Origin: Nissolia schottii
Taxonomy: Eukaryota; Streptophyta; Magnoliopsida; Fabales; Fabaceae
Length of the DNA stretch: 64,000 nt
Assembly: GCA_003254905.1 (NCBI GenBank)
Contig: QANU01010069.1
Coordinates: forward strand, 1 to 64,000
Direction of reading: 5' to 3'
Made by a program: the position numbers and the translations under genes. The notes under the pieces are model-generated. The model was not told where the DNA came from, did not search any database, and saw only the letters and a program-made list of their open reading frames with translations. Position 1 is the stretch's first letter, and each line of letters begins with the position of its first letter. This document shows positions 34,601-45,900 of the stretch, piece after piece.

Positions 34601-37600
34601 GGCTTTCTCGAGTCTGAATGTCAATAAGCACTCTTTCCAATGTTATTTGAGATTTTGTGGGATTTTTTACTATTGCAGTCCATGGACTGGACCTCCATAC
34701 GAGGATGCTGCACAAAGAAATGCATTTGGAGGACTCTCACTTGATGCATTTTTGTCAGAGGTGCACAATGCTTCTATATTCTTCTATATTCCCCCATCCC
34801 TGAATTTTGACGAATGTTTGTAGAAGAGTGGTGGGGTCTCTCTAGTGAGTTTTATCACTCAATCAATTTTAATGTGCTTTGAGAATCAAGGTTGCTTAAG
34901 TTTATGTACAGCATTATCATTATTTATAATCTTGATTTAACTATTTATGTATGACATTTATCTGGTTTGTGCACCTTGAATTGCATATAGCATTTATCTG
35001 CATTTCTATTAATTATGATTTTTAAATATATCTATATTTTATCTTCTTGGACAGTGGGCACTTATGACGCTTCTGAACCCAACTTTTAGTGTGGAGAATC
35101 TGATATACATTGGTTACACTGGTGATCCTTCATCTGCAATCCGTCTGACAAGGAAGCGGCGTTTAGATCGTAAGAAGCAACATTCAGAAAGAAGTGTTCT
35201 GCAGTGCTTTGTTTTTGGGGCTAGGAAGGCGGGGAAATCTGCATTATTGAATTCTTTTATTGGAAGGTGTTTTTGTTTGATTTGTTACCTTGACGCTTCC
35301 TGGTTATACTTTAGTTAGTTATTGAGTATCATATTAACTTGTTGCTGTTGAATGAATAATGCAGAACTTATTCTGACAGTTACAGTCCAACCACTGAGGA
35401 TCGCTATGCCGTAAATGTTGTTAATAATGATATTTCTATGGTAAATGATATTGGCTTATTATTTGACAATTGAAATTAGCTTCTGCATACTATGCAACAT
35501 GTTTTGTCCCTCTCACTCTTTCGTGCACCGGAGTCTTATTTTGGTGTATTCATTTTATTTTTGGCGTCCTTTCTTCATCAAGTATATGTTTTGTTGTTTA
35601 CTTTATGACTTAGGCAGAAATGTTTTTATCATTTTGTTTGCAGGAAAACCCAAAATATATCGTACTGAGAGAGATTCCTTTAGATGGAGTTAGAAAGCTG
35701 CTGTCCAATAAAGAGTCTTTGGCCTCATGTGACATAGCTGTTTTTGTTCATGACAGGTGACTAGTGATAGTAAAGATCATCTAACTGTAGAAGTTATGGG
35801 TTATCTTCGTTACATGACTATATCTTGGAAAATACTTGGGTTACATTTAATTAGTTCTGTTAGAAATGTTTTTATGTTTCTGATGACCATATCAGATAAC
35901 AAAAATGTTACATGTACACCCAATTTCATACACTCATACATACACCATTAATAATACACAAACTTTATTCTCACGCGTGCACAAACATTACAAACTTGTA
36001 AATAATACTCTAACTATACTTAATTAAGTGCACAAACATAACATGAGTTAAAACACAAACTTTATGTATATAAGTACAAAGTGTATGTATGGTGTATGGT
36101 ATTTGGTGTACGTGTAGCGGAGCTCATCAGATAATGAGCATGAAATAAAACATTTTCTTCTAGAGAACAATTGACATCGATCTTTTATGTTTTTCTTTCA
36201 ATATTTGCATCAGTATAGAATAAGTGTTACTATTAATTATTCAAGGCACTGTTTCTAAACTGCCAGGAATGAATGACTTGAATTCAGATTTTGACTAGTT
36301 TTGTGTAGTCTGTTTAGATATTTTTAGCTTTTAAGCTACAAATCAACATCATAAATTTGTAATTCATAAGCAATTAGGAATACCTGTGGTGCACTTGGAT
36401 GAGCTTCTAAAGCAGCTTATAGGATGAAAGAAATAATTTCTAGCTTGGTTTTATAGACTAACAGAATCAATTTGAAACCTTACATAAGATGTTAAAAGTC
36501 AATTTTGAATTTGCATAGATGTCCTCATCCTTGGGCATCTAAATTAACTATTGTTTTCTTGCCATGTGGCTTGGACAACTCATTACTTGGAAAAATTGGT
36601 GTTTTTTATGTAGCTGACCAAAATATTCATTCTAGGTCTGATGAATCCTCGTGGAGGCTATCGTCTGAACTCCTTGTAGAAATTGCTGGTCATGGAGAAG
36701 ATACTGGCTATGAGGTTCCCTGCCTTATAGTTGCAGCCAAAGATGATCTGGATTCATTTCCAATGGCAATACAAGAGTCAACTAGGGTATTTTCAATTGT
36801 CTTGTTGCTTTGCATGATCATGACAATTGTCTGTGAATATTGTTTGTGATTCTAGTGTCTGCTTAACAAATGCTCTATAACTATTGGAAACTATTTAAAG
36901 TGGTGAATATGACGTTTTGAAACTATGATTTCATCTATACTTTCTGAACAGCAACATTTATCAAGTGGTTGTCTTTGTATCAGAATGTTTTGACCTATTA
37001 TGAAGTTTGAGCTTAACTGAAAACTTGTTTGATATTTGATTTTTCACTTTTTATTACTGTAGAGTTGTGGATATTCTTTTGGACTCTCACATTTTATTAG
37101 GATTCTTTATGTGACACACCTCCTGCCTTATGGCCATTGGTCTAGATCCTGTGTGCCCTGATGTTTGCAAACAATTTTTATGGTCATGACTATACAAGAA
37201 AGGAAATGAATCTCAAAATTGTAGATGTAGAGTACATTCCATTTGGAATTTTGGATTTTTTGTTTCCAGTCTATATCAGAGTTGGCTCGAGAGGACAAAT
37301 GAGGCATTGGTTTAATTTTCCCATTCTAGTGAAGTGTAAAACTGATGGTACAAGATGTTTGATCTATCAAGCTGGTATGCACTAGATCTTTTTTTCCCTC
37401 GAAAGAAACTAATGAATGCTAACTTACCAACAAGATATTCATTCCAAACAGAGGTTTGATTGTTTGCATATTCATATTTCAGGATGTCTACATGACAGCT
37501 CACCGTATATCTTTGATTGGTTCACTTGTATATCTCTTTTGTGCTTTATAATTGTATAGTTTCCTCTCTTGCTAAAATGCTTCTGCCTTCGTGTTCATGT

Positions 37601-40340
37601 ACTTTATTATGAAGAAGCTAGTTTTGATATCTGTTCAATTTAGCTGCTTGAAACATTTAGAGATTTCATCTGATGGATTTGTTTTAAGTTTGTCAAATTT
37701 TACTTTGAAAACTTTTGAGTGCTTTTGTTTGTGCTTCTAGAACCAAAAAAAGTGCTACTTTTTCCAGGAAAAATAAGTTTCTACAATTTTTTTGCTTGTG
37801 CTTCTCAAAATAGCAGAAACAGAAAATATCCCTATCTATTCCTAGTAGATTCAAAAGCAGGAGAGTGTGTAATCCCTTGAATTTTGTAACTCGGTTAGAT
37901 ACTTACCTCAAATTTAGTAACCCCCCACCCTCACACACACACACACACAAAAAAAAAAAAAAAAATATTCCCACGTAACTGTGCTTGCAAGCCACTCTCT
38001 TATTCTCTCCCTGCTGTTCTCACTCTTCCGTGAGTTCCCATGACATCTAGACTTTAAACCCTAAACCCTATATATATTCTTAATAATTATCTTGTATCTT
38101 GAGAAATGATTTTTCATGTCCAAGTGGTTTAACAACTTTTGAGCATCACAAAAAGTACTTCAACACTTGCATTCAAACGTGTAACACTTTTCTACTTCTA
38201 CTTCTACTTTTGTCTCTGAAGAAGTACTTAAACAAAAAAAAAATCTTTGTCGAAATTGGCCCTACATTTGTTTGTCAACCTTTACCACTGATTTGCAAGC
38301 GTCAGGTCCCAAGACTGTACTTATAGCTTTTCCATTTAGGCGCCATGTCAGCCTCTGCATATCTTGTCAAGGTTGTCAAATTGGAGATTTTAAGTAAACG
38401 TATTCAAATCATAAACTTGTAAGAGTTTACATACGTAAAAAAATGTTATAAGCAATACAATTAGGAACTAAACATGATTAAATATTGTATTTATAATTGA
38501 AATTGAATTATGTTAACTTTAAATTAAATTAATGAAAGAAATATCATAAAATAGACCTTAAATGACACTTAATTTTTATGTCATACTTTATTCTGTGTGT
38601 ATAATTTTATAGTTCGATGAAACATAACTCAATTATGATTAATATATGAAATTAGCTTATATTGTCTAACATAAACAAAGTTAGACAAGTATCTAACGAA
38701 GTTACAAAATTTGTACATTTTGAAGTAAACTTGTTGGTAGATTTTAACTCGTAAGCTCGCTGGTAGAATCGAGAGTTTAGTTAAACTCGTATGAGTTTAC
38801 CCAAAAAGAGTTTACGGAAGTATTAACTCATTTTGTGTAGTTAAATGAGCTACGAGTTTACGAGTTAACTCAAGAGTTTAACAACCATGTATCTTGTAAT
38901 ATACATGCTTGATGCTGAAAAATGTTCAAGCAGCTGCTTTATACTGGATCAACTGCAATCACACTTAACGCATGCTATTGTGTTTTGTAGGTTAGTCAGG
39001 ATATGGGAGTAGAGGCTCCTATACCAATTAGTGTGAAGTTAGGGGATTTCAATAATCTGTTCCGCCGAATCGTAACTGCTGCTGAGCACCCTCATTTAAG
39101 CATTCCAGAAACTGAAGCTGGGAGAAGCCGCAAGCAGTACCACAGGCTTATAAATCGTTCTCTCATGTTTGTGTCAGGTATGGAAGTCATTGGACTTTGA
39201 GGTTGACTGACTACATGTTTTGTCGCTGTCTGATCGCATTTGCTAACTAGAATGGGCCTATTTATACAAAAAGATAAAAATGGTAGAATAAGCCTATGGG
39301 CCTACATGCTTGACATTTGGTTGATGTAATTATCCTGGTTGAGATGTTCTTCATCTGTTGGTTATACACGGGGAAAGTGCAATTTATCCCCTGGCCCTGA
39401 ATTGAAGGTCATGATACTTTAGTCCTTGACTTTTGGAAACGTGTGAATCGGTTCCTAGACTTTACTGAATGTGTTTTAGTTGTTCTGTTAAATTTCTGTC
39501 CCTTTTTAACGGAATGTAAGTGCACTATATTCCCTGAACTTCAGGTCTATAAACTTTCTTGAATGAATGCTATTTCCGTTTACAATAGATGAAAAACTTA
39601 ACAGATGGACTAAGTCCACACACATTTAGAAAATTTCAGGCATCGAGTTGCTCGTTTTTAGTTCAGGAACTCAAGTGCAAATGACCTACAGTTTAGACTA
39701 TTATTATAGCTACGACTACTATTATTGTTATTTGTATTGTGCCTTCACCTGAATCTTGTTTTCCATGTTTAACCCGTTGAGTTGTTCTGTTTCACCTTTT
39801 TGTTATTTCTATGTTGGGTGGATGTGCTTGGAATTTAGGGATTAGTTACCCAATCAGTTATCAGATATCAAAGGATAGAAAGAAGATTTGTAAATAAGTT
39901 GGAGTTACTAAGTCCGTGATTAGAGGGCTGCCTTCTTGGGTGCCCTATGTATGGGTACTACAGAGTGAAAGATAGGGTAATGGCATGAAACAGCCGCTCT
40001 TGTTGGGCTTCTAATATTATTTGGTGTTCAATTTGATACTCATTGGAGTATTTGCTGCTTCTGATCAATTTTGCTTGAGTTCTGAGAAGTTTTGTTTTTG
40101 GTTCAGGTTTTTTAAAGACTTGACAGAAAAAGTGCAACTTTTAATAGACGATCAGTCTCTTCCCCTTCCCCCCCCCCTCCTTTATTTGAAAAAAAAAAAA
40201 AAAATTCTATGCTTCTGCCATTATTGCTTTGGTCTTCATTGATAAAATTACCTCGTCATATTGCAGTTGGAGCTGCCGTGGCTGTAGTTGGGTTGGCAGC
40301 TTATCGGGTATATGCTGCAAGGAAGAATGCATCTGGTTAA
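31674..40340 (+). CDS. MIRO2: Mitochondrial Rho GTPase, MIRO2 type
   Basis: Fourteen exons: 31674-31891, 32542-32674, 32905-33054, 33195-33371, 33733-33981, 34121-34189, 34335-34390, 34679-34760, 35055-35266, 35365-35440, 35644-35756, 36636-36786, 38991-39177, 40267-40340. All junctions are GT-AG and the frame closes at 648 codons, the family's usual length. Domains: N-terminal GTPase with P-loop GDQGTGKS (residues 23-30), EF-hand 1 (210-221, DHDRDGALSDAE), EF-hand 2 (329-340, DSDGDGMLRPRE), C-terminal GTPase with P-loop GARKAGKS (433-440), and a C-terminal membrane anchor (VGAAVAVVGLAAYRVY) with a basic tail. MIRO proteins sit in the mitochondrial outer membrane and control mitochondrial shape and movement in response to calcium. 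VVGCKLDLRDE and IETCIECSA fit plant MIRO2 better than MIRO1. Oddity: the exon 11/12 junction codes Arg where relatives have Ser. Confidence 0.93.
32468..32512. repeat. (TTG)n(TTA)n microsatellite in MIRO intron 1
   Basis: Five TTG units followed by six TTA units, close to the exon 2 acceptor. Confidence 0.85.
33415..33585 (+). mobile_element. MITE-like repeat, copy 2, MIRO intron 4
   Basis: Inverted ends TGTTTGGTTTTTGTTTTTAT and, reversed, TTGTTTGATTTCTATTCTTC. The interior TTTTCACTATTTCCTAC is shared with 30075 and, inverted, with 46060. It lies wholly within the intron. Confidence 0.5.
37930..37966. repeat. (CA)n(A)n tract in MIRO intron 12
   Basis: Nine CA units run into about 17 A bases. 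Confidence 0.9.
38368..38889. mobile_element. hAT-type MITE in MIRO intron 12
   Basis: 522 bases with terminal repeats CAAGGTTGTCAAA and, reversed, CATGGTTGTTAAA, and an exact 8-base duplication TATCTTGT (38360-38367 and 38890-38897). Subterminal GAGTTTAC/GTAAACTC words recur in both orientations. No coding capacity. A distant relative of the GAGTTTAC words is at 20945-20990. Confidence 0.85.
39360..39690. mobile_element. Possible DNA-element remnant in MIRO intron 13
   Basis: AAGTGCAATTTATCCCCTG near 39376 and, reversed, CATTTGCACTTGAGTTCC near 39680 could be decayed terminal repeats. The interior has several phrases of the type TTTAGTCCTTGACTTTTGG, common in plant non-autonomous elements. 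No clear duplication. Confidence 0.3.
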
Positions 40341-40540
40341 AAGGCAAAGGTGGGGGTGAATGATCCAAGTTTCTGCAAATATGTGCCGGCTAACTATGCC
40401 TCCTTCAGCATTAAGTTGGCCTTTTTTAGCCACCTGTTGTAGAGTTTGCTAATGGTCTTTTTAGAAGTATCTTAAACTTCAATTTTCCTTTGTCAAGGGT
40501 TGAATTAAATTAGCATAAATTTTACATTCAAGTTACTGGA
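40341..40540 (+). other. Probable 3' untranslated region of MIRO
   Basis: About 200 T-rich bases after the stop. AATTAAATTAGCATAAA near 40503 is a plausible poly(A) signal region. Confidence 0.4.
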
Positions 40541-40600
40541 TGCTGTTTCTTTTTTTTTTTTTTTTTAGTTAGGTGTTTCCTAAAGTAATATAAAATAATA

Positions 40601-41924
40601 GGGTAAAAAGCATCTACCACCTTGAGGTTTGGTAAAATAGTATCCCGCCCCCAAACTCTTAGAAAAATTGCATCCCCTTATTTTCTTTTAAGTCAAGCCA
40701 CCAAGTCAAGTCATCAAATCAAGCCACTAATATTTGCAACAACAAAACAAACAAAAACAAAAGACCCATTAAAAGGAACCACTACCTAAATAATATTAAA
40801 TACAAATTGGCTTTATAGAAAAAAAAGCTTTTTTTTTAATACTTTTTAAATTAGGATTTTTGCCCCAACGAATTTTTTGTATTAATTTCTATCAAGCAGC
40901 AGAAATTATTACAAACGATTATTTTTTAATATTAATTTAGACAATTTTTGTCAAATGATCATTTGTAGTGATAAATATTATTGACAGAATTTTTTACAAA
41001 ATTTTTATCTAAATAATTTTTAGAAAATTAAACCATAGTGCTTGTAATCATAGACGGTTAGTTTTTGTCCGTTAGTTATTTTTTTTAAAATAATTACAAA
41101 ATAGATGTTTTTTTACTCATATACATATATGTGTATATTTTTTATTTGTTATTAAAAAATTTCTATTTTCTGGTAATTATAGGCGAAAATTATTTCTTTA
41201 ATTAATTTTAAAATAGTGTATTATTGAGGAAATAAATTTGTTGATAAATTATATATATATTTACCATTTTTTTAGGAGTGGATTTGTTTTTAACAAAAAA
41301 CCGAATTAAAAAAGAAGTCACTAAAAAAAACCTAAATAGAGATGAAATTTAAATTCAAAAAAAAAAAATCTATTATATAGACCATTTTTTTAATGAGATT
41401 TTTTTTTTGAATATGATGAATAAATAAGAATTTTTAATAATAAATTTAAAATATACTTATGAATATCTATATTCATTTGAAATTATTAAAAAATTAAATA
41501 AAACTAATTTAATAATTACATATGAAAAATATTTAGTTTGCAATTATAAGTTATTACTGTTTTATTTTCTAAAAAGTATTTTGATGAAATATCTATTTAA
41601 AAATCTATCAATAATATTTTCTGCTTGTTAGTCAGAATTATTACAGAGCAAATTTTGTAGTAGATATAAATGTCCTATTGTATACTTTTATATTTTGTTA
41701 AAAATTTATATTTTTTTCATTTCAAACTAAAAATCTATTTGTAATTTAAAAGATCAATCTGTGTTATAGAATTTTTTTTTATAAAATTAATTTGTATTTA
41801 ATGTTTTTTGGTAGTGGTTTCTTTTGTTTTTTGTTTTAAAAAAATTGGTTAAAAACATTGGTGACTTAGTTGGCTTGACTTAGGAGAAAATGAGGTGAGA
41901 TGTAATTTTAGGGACATTTTACCC
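40601..41924. mobile_element. Non-autonomous DNA element with long imperfect inverted ends
   Basis: Begins GGGTAAAAAGCATC and ends, reversed, GGGTAAAATGTCCC. AAGTCAAGCCA occurs about 90 bases in from the left end and, inverted, about 50 in from the right. A possible 7-base duplication AATAATA flanks it (40594-40600, 41925-41931), though in AT-rich sequence. The interior is very AT-rich with scattered ACGGTTAG and CCGTTAG words. No transposase. Confidence 0.55.
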
Positions 41925-42970
41925 AATAATAAAATAATTCAAACTGCCACTGGCAACTCGAAATGACTCTAAATTGAATACATTTAAGATCCTTTTGCTT
42001 GCAGAAAGTGAGGGATTTCACCATTAGATCATTAAAGTGAGAATGAATCTCTTTCACTTTAATAATTCAATAGTGAGATCCCTCACTTTTCATAACTCTC
42101 TCTCTCTAGTCATCTCTTATGCGACTTCACAACCCTCTTTTTCACTCTTTTGCTCGTATGGGAGGGTTAGAGAGGCTTGTGAAGTCCGCTAAATATAATA
42201 ATGTGAGTGGTATAATGAAAAAATGCATTAATAACAATGATGTCTCTATTACCATCAAGAAAAGTTAATATTTAGTAAGAGGGATCAGGGTAATTTACCC
42301 CAATAAAAGAATAGTCTGCATAATTTCATTGAACCTCATGTTCTTATGTTGGGAAAGGTAAGTGTAATTTACTCATTAGGTACATATGAATTTGAATTTA
42401 AATTTACAGTAATTTTCAGGTGGCCGAATAGACTAGATTCATAGCATAGGGCTTGTTCATCACTCACTAGGCAAGGGACAATTTTCTATCAGTAGTTGAC
42501 ACTTCAGGATGTCCAATATCGATTGATTAGTTAAACGCAAAACATCAGTCACGGGACAATACCACCCTTAATTAATTAATATATTGCCGTCAATGTCTGT
42601 AAATTACCTTCCCCCTACTTCTCCGACCCTCAAATAGAGAGAGCATCTCCATCTACATGAGATTCATTTTCAAGTTTGTCTCAAAAAGTTTAGAAAGATG
42701 TCTTACATCTGCCAATTATGTTCGCTAGGAATGTAAATATGGAAAAAGAAAATGTATTGTCAAATAGAGATAGGTTTTGTGTCACACGTGCGGTTTAGTA
42801 CATTTTACCAAGAATATATACACACCAGACATTTCATATTCGATAAGGCTTTCGCAAGCACGCGTGGATCATCAGATTGTGACAAAAGGGTTCATGCAAA
42901 ACATTAGATTTTAAACCTTGTGAATATAAACATTAGGCCTACTTAAAATCTTTGCACAATTGCAAAACTA
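41925..42970. other. Intergenic DNA upstream of the GUX gene
   Basis: Holds the hairpin at 42005-42091. Otherwise no gene, and no promoter element I can place with confidence. Confidence 0.35.
42005..42091. repeat. Compact 87-base hairpin
   Basis: Arms AAAGTGAGGGATTTCACCAT and, reversed, AAAAGTGAGGGATCTCACTA, extended by ATCATTAAAGTGA and its complement. The loop is about eight bases (GAATGAAT). Arm pairing is near-complete over about 38 bases. Confidence 0.7.
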
Positions 42971-45900
42971 ATGAGAAACAAAATGGCTTGCAAGTCTTCC
43001 CCCCCTTTTTATTTGTCTTCAAGGCGAAAAACTTATGCTATTCTCATGCTTATATTCATGACCCTCCCATTCTTCATGCTTTCTGGGAAGCCCAAAAGAG
43101 TCCGTATTTTATTTGAAGTGGAGGAAAGAATAAGGCCCTCTTGGTTTGATGTCATTGAAAGAGCCATCGATAGAAATAGCATTAAGGTAGGCCTAGTTAA
43201 CATTGACACAAGAGTGGATAGCCTAGTTGAACAACTACATGCCCTGCATGCACAAGTGGAGACAGTATCTGTTGAATTTGATGGTGTTGATGAGAATTTG
43301 GAATGGAAGGAACATTTCCCTGCTTGGATTGATGAAGATGGGAAACATGGCAAATTACCAAAACGCCATGATTTGCCGATGCCAACGTGGGAGGACTACA
43401 GGGATCTGAATGTGGTGGTGGCCAGAGTCCCGTGTGGGATTAGGGATGTGTTTGGGTTGCAAGTCAATTTGGTGGTGGCTAATTTGGCGGTGGAGAGTGG
43501 TTGGGTGAAGAATTTGGATGATTATGAACAGGTTTATGTTGTGTTTGTTGGGTCTTGTGGGCCCATGATAGATATTTTCAGGTGTGATGACATGATTTTG
43601 CATGATCAAGCAGGGGAGTATTGGGTGTACAAGCCAGATTTGAAGCGACTCAGGCACAAGACACTTATGCCTTTTGGTTCATGCCAGATTGCGCCTGATT
43701 ATGCTGAAACAGGTGTGTTTTTTTTTTTTGGTTCCATTCGAGGAAATGACAAGATATTTAAATTATTTTTGGTAAGCTACACTCTTCTTCTCTAAAGTGC
43801 ATTAATATTATTTCGACACGTCATCTATTTGTTTAAATAACACTTGCCTCTTCTAATAAAACAATGTTTGTTATTAAAGTATTTTTGTTTATTATGTTTC
43901 TCACACTTCAGGGTTTAAAATTTCTCAACCTCCTATTTGGACCTCTCTTATGTGCAATAACAAACATGTGTACTACTTTTATTCTATTATGCCACCACTA
44001 ACACCAACTTAAACGCACATTTTTCCTCTTTTCTCACTCCCACTCTCGTGCTCTTCTTCTTTCCTTATTTTTTTTTCTATCTCTTTCCCCTTCACTCTTC
44101 TTGCATTTTTTGTCAATTTTTTAAAAATTTATTACACTTTTTTCACAATTTTTCTTGTTCATTTTTTGTCATTTATCCCATACACTATCTTAATATAAAC
44201 GTTTCTTCATTTTTTTTTCTTTGTTTTTACTTCTTCGCAAGACGTTATAGATTTTAGAGTTTTCATTTTCATTTTTGTTATTTCTTTTATTTTTAGTTGT
44301 TCAAAAGTCTATGCATGTGTAAAGAAAAGTTTGTCATTGTTCAAAAATTTGTGCACATGAGCACCAAAGTTTTCTTCTTTGTACTCGTATTAATTTTTGT
44401 TATATTTTTTTGTTTTTAATTGTTTAAAAGTTTATGCATGTATGTCGAAAATTTTGTACATTCTTATTCAAAAGTTTTTGCACACGAGTATCAAAATTTT
44501 GGTATTCTTCTTTTTCATTTCATTTTTGTGTTATTCTTTGTTTCTACTTTATTGAAAAATTTGTGCGTGTCAATTCAAAAGTTTGTACATCTGCTTTAAA
44601 ATGTTTGTGAATAGTAACAAGTGAATCATCGCGCTTAGAGTGTGAGTGGAAGAGAAGGTACCACAATTACTTTTTGCTATTTAATGCATCATTATCCAAT
44701 TTAATTTGGTTCGACATTTAAAAAAGTTTATGCACATGTGTGAAAAAGTTTATGTACTTAATGTTGCTATGTATACCATACGTACGCCATACGACGACAG
44801 AAAAAAAGAAAAAAAAAACCCTCTTAACATTATTATTGTTGTTATTAAAGTCTTTTGTCTTTTATGCGATTTTGGGGAAAGGGACTTTTGGGACAAGGTA
44901 TATGGCGGTGTTAGAGGTTGGGCGTTGAAGGATGGGGCCATTTACGAGAAGGAATTGAAGGAGAAGATTGAGGTGGTGGGAGGGATGGATCATTAGAGAT
45001 TGGTACCGCTCAAGGCATGTGAGTGTAGCATGTTTTTCTTTTTAGCGATTAGAATCTTAAAAGATGTAGTTCAGAATTCAGATGATGAATTTGTAAGTTG
45101 GAGCTGTAATTAAGATAGTGGTATTGAAATATCAATAAAAGAAAACAAAAAATTAAGGGTACAAAAGTAATTTTAAATGTTTTTCTAACTTATAAGGAGT
45201 GTCATTGTAATAACCTTTTAAATAATTAAGGAAGAAGAATGTATTTTTAAAATTTAACAGAGTTGCACGTATTTTTTATGGACTTTTTTTTTAGCTTGTT
45301 TGTCCGTTTTTCAAAACTTAGCCTTAACTAATCTGGGTCGACCCGAGTTGCGTACCTGGTTATGACGGACGAGTCTCCCAGCGAGATAACTGTGTACACA
45401 AAGTCTCAAATTATAGACTTAAGTAATACCAAATCGCTTATCGCTGGACCAACTCCGTTGGTATATTTTTATGGACTTTTAAGAGAGGAAAGATAAGTGT
45501 AATTATCCCTTACAACTTTTATCACCGTTGATCTGCAGGTAGAGAGGTATGGAGGAGCTTTATATCACAATCACTGCGCCTCCCAAAACTAGCCTACGTC
45601 ACAATCCTCCACAGCTCAGAAGCCTACGTATGCGGCGCAATAGCACTTGCACATAGCATCCTCCGAACCGAGCAAAGCATCCTCCAATACTACGACTACA
45701 CTAGAGACCTTCTCCTCCTCGCGGATGAGTCCATCGGACCCAAATCCACACGTGGCCTAGAACTCGCGGGTAGTGTTTCGAATAAATTAATTTTAGAAAT
45801 TGATTTGATTTTGAATTAATCTAAATTAAATACATTTTGTTTATAAGTTAAAAATTTTTATTTGATACATATTATAAGTTAAATATTATGTTTAGAATTT

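Noticed and set aside
43033-43657. Antisense frames of 100-106 codons
   Set aside because: Shadows of GUX exon 1, which has strong family similarity on the plus strand.
44740-44996. Frames inside GUX intron 1
   Set aside because: Repeat-derived and between proven GUX exons; the reading frame does not continue the protein.
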